A stretch of 21,706 bases of DNA from Scytonema sp. UIC 10036 (GTDB lineage Bacteria > Cyanobacteriota > Cyanobacteriia > Cyanobacteriales > Nostocaceae). Location of the stretch: assembly GCF_009725235.1 (NCBI RefSeq), contig NZ_WJFC01000223.1, positions 1 to 21,706 on the forward strand, written 5' to 3'. Below are positions 1 to 5,946 of this stretch, piece after piece; position 1 is the stretch's first letter; each line of letters starts with the position of its first letter. Position numbers and translations under genes: made by a program. The notes under the pieces were generated by a model. The model worked only from the letters and a program-made list of their open reading frames with translations, ran no database searches and had not been told where the DNA came from.

Positions 1-255
1 ACATATGTGTCCGGTTTAAAAGTTCTTATAATTTGGACGCTTTTAGAGAGAAAATACCTGAAACTACTATTCCATAAGCTTTATAGCTTATTTGCACTTA
101 ATGTGGTTTCATTTGCACTTAATGTGGTTTGTTTGCATTTATTGTGGTTTTATTTGCTCCTAATGTGGTTTTGAGACCCCTCTTATTTGCATTTAATGTG
201 GTTTCAAAAATGGCTTGTTTGCAGTTTTGAGCGTTTATGTTTGCAGTTCGCTACA
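1..255 (-). repeat. Transposon right TIR, duplicated at the contig start
   Basis: This stretch is identical to 21452-21706 and is the inverse complement of 18140-18394. It is most simply the same physical right end of the transposon, seen again because the contig runs once round a circle. It holds seven related units with core TTTGCAnTTAATGTGGTTT, starting at 91, 112, 132, 153, 186, 218 and 240, the last two diverged. The outermost bases are CTACA at 251-255. Confidence 0.95.
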
Positions 256-261
256 CGTAAC
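256..261. repeat. Target-site duplication, right side (CGTAAC)
   Basis: CGTAAC directly follows the transposon end CTACA. The same six bases sit directly before the other end, TGTAG, at 18134-18139. A 5 bp register does not match, so the duplication appears to be 6 bp. Confidence 0.85.
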
Positions 262-399
262 TGGCTGGGGGCGGGATTCGCCCATAATTGTTTGTTCAAG
301 AATATCTCTAGCAACTAATGAGATGCTTTTGTCGTCCCCTATCAATTCACCTAGCTTTAGCGCTAGTTCATCGCTAATCTTAAAAGCTATTAGTTTCAT
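256..399 (-). pseudogene. 5' part of an RHH-like gene interrupted by the transposon
   Basis: The ATG at 397-399 opens a frame starting MKLIAFKISDELALKLGEL, which looks like the strand-helix-helix start of a ribbon-helix-helix DNA-binding protein. After 48 codons it meets the transposon end at 255. The 3' part lies at 17813-18139 on the same strand. Joining the two through the shared CGTAAC target duplication keeps the frame (codons GTT ACG, Val-Thr) and gives a 154-residue protein: RHH-like N-terminus, a short coiled coil, a Lys/Arg-rich linker, and a C-terminal part I do not recognise. An upstream in-frame ATG at 415-417 is possible but lies inside a hairpin. The truncated frame would run on into the TIR and stop at 235. 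The DNA-binding role is inferred from the N-terminal pattern only. Confidence 0.75.
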
Positions 400-401
400 A
401 T

Positions 402-450
402 AAAAAATTAACGCCATTAACCATAATTCAATGCTAGTTAATGGCGTTAA
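402..450 (-). terminator. 13 bp inverted repeat plus U-tract just upstream of an ATG
   Basis: TTAACGCCATTAA at 408-420 is the perfect complement of TTAATGGCGTTAA at 438-450, with a 17-base loop. Read on the minus strand, the hairpin is followed by six Ts (402-407) and then, two bases later, by the ATG of the interrupted RHH gene. It may terminate transcription from the GIY-YIG gene, act as an operator for the RHH protein, or do both. The stem is AT-rich, which weakens the pure terminator reading. Confidence 0.6.
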
Positions 451-451
451 C

Positions 452-622
452 TTATTGCTCGTTTAATAATTCCTGGATAAACCGATTCAACCTTTGTTCA
501 TAAAGGTCTTTCTTGTCACCCCCTTTAGCAGCACGGAAGTTTGCAAGATGGCGATCGCGCAAGGCGATTATCTTGCTTTCATCAATCTGAGGAGGCGGTT
601 CTTTTATGCTGCTAACTTTCCC
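452..622 (-). other. Candidate -1 frameshift extension of the GIY-YIG gene
   Basis: On the minus strand the 3' end of the GIY-YIG gene contains GGGAAAG (616-622), read in the zero frame as G GGA AAG, a classic X XXY YYZ slippery heptamer. The zero frame stops four codons later at 604-606. The -1 frame continues for 54 codons beyond the slip and stops at 452-454. The extension has protein-like composition and carries on the helix begun by LKRIEELEGK with VSSIKEPPP. A purine-rich GAGGAA lies about 10 bases upstream of the heptamer, like the internal Shine-Dalgarno stimulator of bacterial dnaX frameshifting. This frame has no convincing start codon of its own. A sequencing or real indel is the alternative. 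Confidence 0.5.
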
Positions 623-1236
623 TCTAATTCCTCAATCCGCTTAAGCACTGGAGCTAGTGCCTGAGATATCTTGCCGTCAACATCAGCATCATTGTTAGTG
701 GACAAAGCATCTTGTTCGATTACTAGTCGATAGGCAGCAATCAAAAAGTCTGCTTTTCCCTTACCAGTGCGTTCCAAATAAGCCTCAATCTCTCCCAGCA
801 CATCTGGGGGGATTCTGCATGAAAAGAATGGGTTGCCCGTTTTTAGCTCCAAAGGAACCTCTTCCCCATTCAACTCCGGGTCTAGCGCTTCAATCAAGCT
901 GGATTCAAAAGCGAGCAAGTTTTCTTCGCTTGCTGGCAACCAGCTAACCTTAACATCCTCTCCTGCACCTACAAACTGCAAAAGTCTATGGTGTGAGTTT
1001 ATGCGCTGCCTCAAGTTAACTGTTTTGCCAATGTACAACAGCCGTTGACCGTTCCATACAAAATAAATAACTGATTCGTTGGGTAACTTGGCGCGATCGC
1101 TAATAAGAATAGACGGAAAAGAGGAGCGAAGCATATCAACTATAACCTCTGTTCTGCCTTTACCTGTAGCGTCCCTTTGGTGCTGGATGACCGCTATAAG
1201 GTCATCTGGACATCTAAAACCTACGTGCTCACTCAT
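604..1236 (-). CDS. GIY-YIG nuclease-like protein with RHH-like segments on both sides
   Basis: A 210-residue protein from the ATG at 1234-1236. The centre (about residues 55-125) fits a GIY-YIG nuclease core: YFV at 58-60, YIG at 68-70 followed by KTVNLRQR, a candidate catalytic Glu at 111 and Asn at 123. Residues 4-40 and 138-175 each look like a ribbon-helix-helix unit (a short strand, then two helices; both contain TGKG before helix 2). It would be a site-directed nuclease, or a regulator that has kept a nuclease fold. The ATG at 1236 is preferred because it starts just before the first RHH strand and an operator-like site lies right upstream. Starts at 1305 (ATG) or 1311 (TTG) would add 23-25 residues crossing two of those sites. 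The 3' end carries a possible -1 frameshift site. Catalytic activity is not shown. Confidence 0.8.
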   Translation of the reverse strand: MSEHVGFRCPDDLIAVIQHQRDATGKGRTEVIVDMLRSSFPSILISDRAKLPNESVIYFVWNGQRLLYIGKTVNLRQRINSHHRLLQFVGAGEDVKVSWLPASEENLLAFESSLIEALDPELNGEEVPLELKTGNPFFSCRIPPDVLGEIEAYLERTGKGKADFLIAAYRLVIEQDALSTNNDADVDGKISQALAPVLKRIEELEGKLAA

Positions 1237-1247
1237 TGTTTTACTAG

Positions 1248-1386
1248 TGTTCAACACTTCTAATCTATCATCCTGTTGAACAGATGTTTTACTATTGTGC
1301 CACATTGACAAACTGGCACATTGTTCAACACGTGTTGAACAGTAGGTGTTAGATTAGTATCACGAGCGTAAAACACACGTTCAACA
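1248..1386. promoter_or_regulatory. Operator-like array of TGTTSAACA sites
   Basis: Five copies of the near-palindromic 9-mer TGTT(C/G)AACA lie at 1248-1256, 1274-1282, 1322-1330, 1333-1341 and 1378-1386, the last with one mismatch (CGTTCAACA). The middle pair forms a perfect 20 bp palindrome, TGTTCAACACGTGTTGAACA, at 1322-1341. They fill the spacer between the minus-strand GIY-YIG/RHH gene and the plus-strand gene at 1475, so a shared divergent control region is likely. The first site lies 11 bases before the chosen ATG at 1236. The RHH protein encoded next door is the obvious candidate binder (inference). Confidence 0.7.
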
Positions 1387-1474
1387 GGGATGCAGTACCA
1401 CAAACAAAAAGACGACCGCACCAACGCCAAGCGTAAGCGCGATCGCACTCATTCAAAATCATCTTTTTCAAAAT

Positions 1475-1927
1475 ATGACAACTTTAGCACAACGCAAATC
1501 GCCATTAACCAACCACCAGAGAGGAATGATTGCAGCCGTAATCAACTTGTGTGAGGATTTTTCAATCGCTGCCAATGACATCTGGACGATTTACGTCCAC
1601 GAAGAAACCAGCGTTCTTTGGGTGCATCTGTACAACGGCGCACAACTCCCCTTTGATTGTGATTGGTTCCGAGAAGAACTCAACAACCTCAGACTTCAGC
1701 AGCGTGTACAAAAAGCCGATGAGTGCAAGGTAATAGCTGTAGAGGGCAAGCGCTACACAGTACTAAACACCAGTAACAACAACAATTACACAGTTGAACC
1801 ACACCGCGTGTTTAGCAACCAAAGATGCACTTGCATGGACTGCCGCAAGCGAAATCAGGTCTGTAAGCATCAAGTTGCTGTAAAACGCTATCAGCTATCT
1901 CTTAGTGAAACGCTAGCTGTACGATAA
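1475..1927 (+). CDS. Small protein with a SWIM-type zinc-finger motif
   Basis: A 150-residue protein of unknown function. Near its C-terminus, C118-x-C120-x9-C130-x-H132 matches the SWIM pattern CxC(n)CxH, which binds zinc and usually DNA or protein. An extra Cys (123) sits inside the loop. The first 100 residues have no domain I recognise. There is no clear Shine-Dalgarno before the ATG. It is the first of four plus-strand genes (1475-3071) with spacers of 72, 54 and 40 bases, likely co-transcribed from the control region shared with the GIY-YIG gene. A small inverted repeat, AATCTC/GAGATT (1932-1948), follows the stop. Confidence 0.75.
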   Translation: MTTLAQRKSPLTNHQRGMIAAVINLCEDFSIAANDIWTIYVHEETSVLWVHLYNGAQLPFDCDWFREELNNLRLQQRVQKADECKVIAVEGKRYTVLNTSNNNNYTVEPHRVFSNQRCTCMDCRKRNQVCKHQVAVKRYQLSLSETLAVR

Positions 1928-1999
1928 TTCCAATCTCTTATTGAGATTACAGGGTGTGTCCGCTTCATTTTCAACACCATTAGACAGGAATCAAAAAAC

Positions 2000-2335
2000 A
2001 TGACCGCTTCTATCCACCACGCCTCGATTATTGAAAACTTAGTTACTCGTGCTGTAACTGATATCAAGAAGTTGTTTAGATGCACCAACACAAGTGCGAT
2101 CGCACCTCTCCCCAAAGGTTACAGGGAGTACGCGGAGGATACTGCTGAAGAAAGATTACGCCGCATCAACAGAGCGAGACTTAAAGAAACTCTGTTCCCA
2201 TTGCTCGAACAAGGCTATGAGTTGGTTGATTTCGTGTCTGTTGTTGCTGACATCGCACACAAACAGGACGCTCAAGACATTTTGGCGCTATTAGAAGAAG
2301 CTGAAATGTTAGCCGATGTACTGGCTGAGAAATAA
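2000..2335 (+). CDS. Hypothetical alpha-helical protein
   Basis: 111 residues, predicted mostly helical, acidic at the C-terminus (EEAEML...LAEK), with a Lys/Arg-rich middle around residues 48-62. I recognise no family. An AGGA sits 10-13 bases before the ATG. It is second in the 1475-3071 gene group. The codon pattern and the HIP1 site at 2097 resemble the neighbours, so it belongs to the plasmid backbone. Function unknown. Confidence 0.65.
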   Translation: MTASIHHASIIENLVTRAVTDIKKLFRCTNTSAIAPLPKGYREYAEDTAEERLRRINRARLKETLFPLLEQGYELVDFVSVVADIAHKQDAQDILALLEEAEMLADVLAEK

Positions 2336-2343
2336 AAAGCAGC

Positions 2344-2367
2344 GTGGGGTGCATCTACTACCCCCAC
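2344..2367 (+). other. GC-rich hairpin between two genes
   Basis: GTGGGG (2344-2349) pairs with CCCCAC (2362-2367) around a 12-base loop. It lies just after the stop at 2335 and ends about 10 bases before the GGAG of the next gene. No U-tract follows, so it is more likely an mRNA stability or spacing element than a terminator. Confidence 0.35.
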
Positions 2368-2389
2368 ACTACTAATAGGAGAAACAAAA

Positions 2390-2878
2390 ATGCAGACACA
2401 ACCTGAATACTTAGAAATCCCTCAAGATATCCTTGAATTCTTTGCACACTGCTACGTGCGCTCTTTGAACTGGGATGAGGCACTTGCAGAAAAGTTATTG
2501 CCGATGTTTTATGTTAACTATCGTGTTAGCAACACAATGAGATTTCAATTGTTCGGCTGTATTCATCAGAAGCAAGACCAGTATAATCAGCCCACAACTT
2601 ACGGCGAGATGCAATCTTTATTGATTGAATTAAGTTGCTTAACCATTTTCTACAACGAGCATATTATTTACAACTGCTTGAGAAATTTATTCCAGAATAC
2701 TCCAGACAGAAATAAGGCTAAGCAAGAAATAACTGAGCTTATCAAAAAGTTCTGTCAATCTCCAGAGCAACTGGAAGAAGTCGATTATTATTACTCACGT
2801 TTTATCTACGAACTTGGTGACGCGCCAATTAAAACTTATGCGGTGGCTGAACCAGACAACCTTGACTGCATTTTCTAG
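2390..2878 (+). CDS. Hypothetical protein
   Basis: 162 residues with a good ribosome site (AGGAG, 9 bases before the ATG). The protein is rich in aromatic residues and Cys, probably globular and helical, with no membrane segment and no motif I recognise. Third in the 1475-3071 group. The context (plasmid, next to DNA-binding proteins) does not give a function. Confidence 0.7.
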   Translation: MQTQPEYLEIPQDILEFFAHCYVRSLNWDEALAEKLLPMFYVNYRVSNTMRFQLFGCIHQKQDQYNQPTTYGEMQSLLIELSCLTIFYNEHIIYNCLRNLFQNTPDRNKAKQEITELIKKFCQSPEQLEEVDYYYSRFIYELGDAPIKTYAVAEPDNLDCIF

Positions 2879-2918
2879 GTGCGATCGCACACCACACCAC
2901 CCCACCTTACACAAAACT

Positions 2919-3071
2919 ATGAACACCCAAACACTTCTCAAGCAACTTAGCACCAACCAGTATTTACCGATTGGCAACATTAGCGAACGGGTAATTTATC
3001 CCCTAATTCAAAAAGGTTTAGTTCGTGTGATAAACACACCAGATGGGTTACAAGTTACCAAAATAGCCTAA
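2919..3071 (+). CDS. Small 50-residue protein, possibly DNA-binding
   Basis: The ATG at 2919 gives a 50-residue protein, MNTQTLLKQL and onward. The order (helix, turn, LIQKGLVRVINTPDGLQVTK) resembles a small winged-helix or recognition-helix fragment with a beta hairpin, but that is a shape impression only. The frame is open upstream to 2814, but that part overlaps the previous gene and a HIP1 site, so the internal ATG is preferred. No clear Shine-Dalgarno. A terminator follows 33 bases after the stop, which supports a transcript ending here. Confidence 0.5.
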   Translation: MNTQTLLKQLSTNQYLPIGNISERVIYPLIQKGLVRVINTPDGLQVTKIA

Positions 3072-3103
3072 ACCGTAGGTGCGATCGTACCACCCAATAA
3101 ATT

Positions 3104-3139
3104 AAAGCCCCTTCACGCGCATTGTGGAGGGGCTTTTTT
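3104..3139 (+). terminator. Rho-independent terminator
   Basis: AAAGCCCCTTCAC (3104-3116) pairs with GTGGAGGGGCTTT (3124-3136) with one G-U pair and a 7-base loop, followed by a run of Ts to 3139. It closes the 1475-3071 gene group. Confidence 0.9.
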
Positions 3140-3264
3140 GTGGTTATCTGTATTACAGGGGAGGGGCGGAAGCTGGGGCGGTGCTACTAAAAAAGTATAA
3201 AAAAATGGATAAAAATTGCTTAGACGAAAAAAGGCTGAAACGCTTAGCTGACAAAGAGTGTAGC

Positions 3265-3315
3265 GGGGGCATCACTCCCTTATATAGTTATATAAAAACA
3301 GGAAGTGATGCCCCC
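3265..3315. repeat. 12 bp perfect inverted repeat around an AT-rich loop
   Basis: GGGGGCATCACT (3265-3276) and AGTGATGCCCCC (3304-3315) are perfect complements separated by 27 bases that are almost only A and T. The downstream CACAAAAAAC is not a T-run on the plus strand. On the minus strand the arm is followed by CGCTACACTC, also no T-run, so it is not a standard terminator. A cruciform or structured RNA is possible. Confidence 0.7.
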
Positions 3316-3386
3316 ACAAAAAACGCATACTACAGACGTGTTACATTTACCCAATCACATGACCATCACATAAGAACAGTGTGAAG

Positions 3387-3410
3387 TTCTGGTGGAACTT
3401 CTGGTGGAAC
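3387..3410. repeat. 12 bp tandem repeat x2
   Basis: TTCTGGTGGAAC occurs twice head to tail (3387-3398, 3399-3410). Each unit is itself partly palindromic (TTC...GAA). It lies 20 bases before the 10 bp repeat array. Confidence 0.8.
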
Positions 3411-3430
3411 TTTAGTGAAAACTGAGAATA

Positions 3431-3490
3431 ACTCCCATGCACTGATAAGCACTCTCATGCACTCTCATGCACTTCCATGCACGCCCATGC
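3431..3490. repeat. Six 10 bp tandem units, helically phased
   Basis: Six consecutive 10-mers read ACTCCCATGC, ACTGATAAGC, ACTCTCATGC (twice), ACTTCCATGC and ACGCCCATGC. The consensus is ACTYYCATGC; the second unit is diverged. A period close to one helical turn puts every CATGC on the same DNA face, as in iterons or centromere-like sites. The binding protein is unknown. Confidence 0.85.
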
Positions 3491-3526
3491 TCGTGCTGCA
3501 TAGTGGTAGCACGCGTGTAGCATACA

Positions 3527-3556
3527 GCGTGTCGCGGTTTTGTTAATGCGACACGC
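3527..3556. repeat. 9 bp perfect inverted repeat
   Basis: GCGTGTCGC (3527-3535) and GCGACACGC (3548-3556) flank a 12-base, T-rich loop. It could be a protein-binding site or hairpin. It lies about 200 bases before the recombinase gene. Confidence 0.7.
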
Positions 3557-3729
3557 ACTTTTAGAACTTAGAATGCTGAAAGTTAGCACACTAAGTTTCT
3601 GACCGCGATCGCAGTGCTACGTAGTAATCCTTGTAACCTCTTGTTACGGTAGTAGATAAGCTTATAAAAGCCGCCATTTAGATAAGTTTTGTTGATTGCT
3701 GTCCGGTTAGTGGTGACAAGAAAGGTATA

Positions 3730-3759
3730 AGGTATTGTAAACAGCCATTATCAATACCT
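3730..3759. promoter_or_regulatory. Inverted repeat upstream of the recombinase start
   Basis: AGGTATTG (3730-3737) and CAATACCT (3752-3759) are perfect complements with a 14-base loop. The second arm ends two bases before the ATG at 3762, so folding would hide the start. It is a candidate operator or translation-control hairpin. Confidence 0.5.
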
Positions 3760-3761
3760 AA

Positions 3762-4748
3762 ATGACTAATCTAACTCATATTGAATCCGACTTAGCACAC
3801 TTCTACTCCGCTATAAGTAACTGTACTCAAGCGCTTAGCGATGACCCTGATGTTTTAGCGCTGCTGCTAGAAGATAAGCGAAGTGACCAAACTAAACGCG
3901 CCTACGCTACAGATGTGCGTTTATTCTTCGGAGTTTTCAATTTGGAACCAACAAAAGAGAATATCTTGGCGTTTCTCAAGCTACCACAGCACCAAGCGCT
4001 ACAAGTTGTGCTGAAGTTTAAGGCGGAACTAAGGAGGGAGCAGAAAGCAGAGGCAACCATCAACCGACGACTCTCCGCTATCAAGTCCCTGGCTAAGATG
4101 GGCAGAAAGCTGGGGATATGCAGTTTCACTCTAGAAGATGTGGACTGTGAGAAGGTCGTTCAATATCGGGATACAACAGGTATTGATGTTAAAACTTTTG
4201 CTAGTATCTTGGCACAGTGCGATCGCGCTGATATTGTAGGAAAGCGCAATTACGCCTTGTTGCGCTTACTGTGGGGCAATGCACTACGCAGAACTGAAGT
4301 AGTTAATTTATCTGTGTCAGATTTTGACCCCAACAGTAAAACGCTTAAGATTTATGGGAAGGGCAAAGGGAACCAACAAGAAACAATTGATTTGGGGGAG
4401 TCCACTGTTACAGCTATCGTGGATTATTTAAATTCTCGCCCTAACATTACCCCAAACTCACCACTGTTTGTTAGTGTAGACAACTGGAAAGCAGGAAACC
4501 GATTAAGCGGGGACGGCGTTTTTAAGATTCTCGATAAATTGTGCAAGGCAGCAGGCATCACCAAGCAAATGTCACCGCACCGGATACGGCACAGTGCTAT
4601 CACTGCTGCCCTGGATTCCACTGGGGGGAACGTGCGAAAAGTACAAAAACTTAGCAGGCACTCCAAGATAGAAACTTTAATGCGGTACGACGACAACCGC
4701 CAGCGTGTACAGGGCGAGATGACAGATTTACTTGATAACTTGGTGTAA
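3762..4748 (+). CDS. Tyrosine site-specific recombinase (XerC/phage integrase family)
   Basis: 328 residues, the normal size for a Xer-like recombinase. Residues 35-115 fit the N-terminal SAM-like core-binding domain, and 140-320 the catalytic domain. The full active-site set is visible: Arg176 (in NALRRTEV), Lys200 or 202 (GKGKGN), His273-x-x-Arg276 (PHRIRH), His300 (SRHSK) and the nucleophile Tyr309 (MRYDD). It would cut and rejoin DNA through a 3'-phosphotyrosine. On a plasmid the usual jobs are resolving multimers or inverting or integrating DNA. Its target site is not identified; the repeat-rich DNA on both sides is the place to look. No Shine-Dalgarno is obvious, and a hairpin abuts the start. 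The gene stands alone, with gene-free DNA before and after it. Confidence 0.93.
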   Translation: MTNLTHIESDLAHFYSAISNCTQALSDDPDVLALLLEDKRSDQTKRAYATDVRLFFGVFNLEPTKENILAFLKLPQHQALQVVLKFKAELRREQKAEATINRRLSAIKSLAKMGRKLGICSFTLEDVDCEKVVQYRDTTGIDVKTFASILAQCDRADIVGKRNYALLRLLWGNALRRTEVVNLSVSDFDPNSKTLKIYGKGKGNQQETIDLGESTVTAIVDYLNSRPNITPNSPLFVSVDNWKAGNRLSGDGVFKILDKLCKAAGITKQMSPHRIRHSAITAALDSTGGNVRKVQKLSRHSKIETLMRYDDNRQRVQGEMTDLLDNLV

Positions 4749-4764
4749 TGCGATCGCACCTGAC

Positions 4765-4795
4765 GGATGCTGGGGACGTTGCTTCCCTAGCATCC
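4765..4795 (+). other. Stem-loop after the recombinase gene
   Basis: GGATGCTGGGGA (4765-4776) pairs with TCCCTAGCATCC (4784-4795) with one mismatch around a 7-base loop, 17 bases after the stop. No T-run follows. It may protect the 3' end of the recombinase mRNA. Confidence 0.5.
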
Positions 4796-4886
4796 CGGAT
4801 CGCAGTAATCATGATTGATTAATTTTTTGTTGTGTTTTTTGATTCAAAAAGCGTCAAAAAAGCTCATCTTTGTTCAAATGATTTTA

Positions 4887-4930
4887 CCAAAAACCCCTCT
4901 GACGTGGGGGATAGTCAGAGGGGTTTTTGG
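4887..4930. terminator. Strong, bidirectional-looking terminator
   Basis: CCAAAAACCCCTCTGAC (4887-4903) and GTCAGAGGGGTTTTTGG (4914-4930) form a perfect 17 bp stem with a 10-base loop. Ts on the plus strand and on the minus strand fall inside the stem ends, so it can work in both directions. It separates the recombinase from the minus-strand replication block. Confidence 0.85.
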
Positions 4931-5316
4931 CTCCCAAACCCAGCAATAAGCTGCCGAAATAAATATAGTGATTTGTTATATAACCACATGGTAACACAGT
5001 AATTAACTTAGCTAGCAGCTGGTTCACCTCTCCAAATCCCCGAAACGCTTACTGCACGGACTTTAGAGAGCAGTTAAGATAAGTACGATCGCACCTCCGG
5101 CGACTACCTCAAGTGTTTACTGTACAAGCAATATAGCTAATTTTAGAGGTATCCTGCAGCTGAGGGTATTTTTGTATTTTTTGTAATTTTTAGACTGGGT
5201 AAACCGTGTTTGTGAGTGCGATCGTACCTCCATCCCTACTGTGAGCAAATATACTTACCCTGCGAGAATCGCTTTTAAGGAGCCGTGTAAAACGTAGGTA
5301 CAAACATACCAGCGAT
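4931..5316. other. Gene-free spacer
   Basis: I see no credible gene or RNA gene. The minus-strand open frame at 5190-5372 runs through the terminator at 5325-5353 and has no ribosome site or recognisable protein pattern. Two GCGATCGC-related sites (5088 and 5217) lie here. Confidence 0.5.
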
Positions 5317-5324
5317 ACAAAACA

Positions 5325-5353
5325 AGCCCCTTGTAGCTCATCCTGGAGGGGCT
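5325..5353 (-). terminator. Probable terminator of the minus-strand replication block
   Basis: AGCCCCT (5325-5331) pairs with AGGGGCT (5347-5353). Read on the minus strand, the stem is followed by TGTTTTGT. It lies about 175 bases beyond the stop of the gene at 5529-5876. Confidence 0.55.
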
Positions 5354-5408
5354 GTTTGGGACTTAGACGCAATTTCTTTTGTCTGATTGCTTTCCCTTAG
5401 TGCAAAAT

Positions 5409-5533
5409 AGTTAGTTTTGCTAACTGTTAGGTTATTTAATTATTTTTCTGAATTTTCTGAATTTTCTGACTACCTTAACGCGCTTCATGGGGTTTGTTTT
5501 GTAACCAGATAGTTAGATAAGCTAACTGTTAGG
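5409..5533. repeat. Pair of 23 bp direct repeats with a 9 bp triplet between them
   Basis: AGTTAG-4 bases-GCTAACTGTTAGG occurs at 5409-5431 and 5511-5533, differing only in the central four bases (TTTT, ATAA). Each copy contains a small inverted repeat, GTTAG/CTAAC. Between them TTTTCTGA(A/C) repeats three times at 5444-5470. The second copy overlaps the last codons of the 5529-5876 gene. They could be recombinase or regulator binding sites; neither is shown. Confidence 0.7.
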
Positions 5534-5876
5534 ATGCTAAGCTTTTTAACTCTTGCTCATGCACGCAAATGAACTGGGAAAACTTGTCCGGCTGTTGGGC
5601 AAGTTGGTATAAATCCTGTACACTCATTTGTTGGACTTCTAACTGCTGTTGCTGCTGTGGTGCCACCTCGCCAGAGGTGCGATCGCGCTCCAGTTCGCTC
5701 TTAATTCTTTGGGTTGTCGCACGCTCTAAATTAATACACTCTTTCTGTAGCGCCACAACACGGCTAACTTGGTGTTGCAGGCGTGATAACTCGGTTTGCA
5801 GTTGTTGCAAAGATTTCGGTTGGTGCTTGTGACGATATAACACGCTCTGAATTGCTGAATGTAGTGGTGTGTGCAT
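5529..5876 (-). CDS. Hypothetical Q-rich coiled-coil protein
   Basis: 115 residues with a strong coiled-coil tendency in residues 20-65 (LQQLQTELSRLQHQV, then LQKECINLERATTQ), a glutamine run around residues 74-78, and a helical tail. No catalytic motif and no membrane segment. It is downstream of and on the same strand as the replication gene, 70 bases after it across a GC-rich hairpin, so it may be co-transcribed. A role as replication or partition accessory is inference from position only. Confidence 0.65.
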   Translation of the reverse strand: MHTPLHSAIQSVLYRHKHQPKSLQQLQTELSRLQHQVSRVVALQKECINLERATTQRIKSELERDRTSGEVAPQQQQQLEVQQMSVQDLYQLAQQPDKFSQFICVHEQELKSLAS

Positions 5877-5916
5877 ATCTAATCCTTTAAAATTACATTG
5901 TAGTTTTTTGTGGTGT

Positions 5917-5934
5917 GGGGGGCAGATGCCCCCC
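5917..5934. other. GC hairpin between rep and the next gene
   Basis: GGGGGGC (5917-5923), a four-base loop and GCCCCCC (5928-5934) form a very stable stem. No T-run follows on either strand, so it may slow transcription or processing between the two genes rather than terminate it. Confidence 0.5.
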
Positions 5935-5946
5935 CTGATAACTGAC

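Larger units (their letters stand above)
3140..3729. other. Gene-free, repeat-rich region (candidate replication, partition or recombination site)
   Basis: No convincing gene. The one open frame here starts inside the terminator and crosses a perfect hairpin. The stretch holds the hairpin at 3265-3315, a 12 bp tandem repeat, a 10 bp phased repeat array, the hairpin at 3527-3556, a palindrome ATAAGCTTAT (3656-3665) and two TAGATAAG copies near 3655 and 3678. It lies directly before a tyrosine recombinase gene. Confidence 0.6.

Noticed and set aside
3124..3384. Open frame of 86 codons
   Set aside because: It starts inside a terminator, runs through a perfect hairpin, has no ribosome site and no protein-like pattern.
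5190..5372. Minus-strand open frame of 60 codons
   Set aside because: It overlaps a likely terminator stem, has no ribosome site, and gives no recognisable protein.
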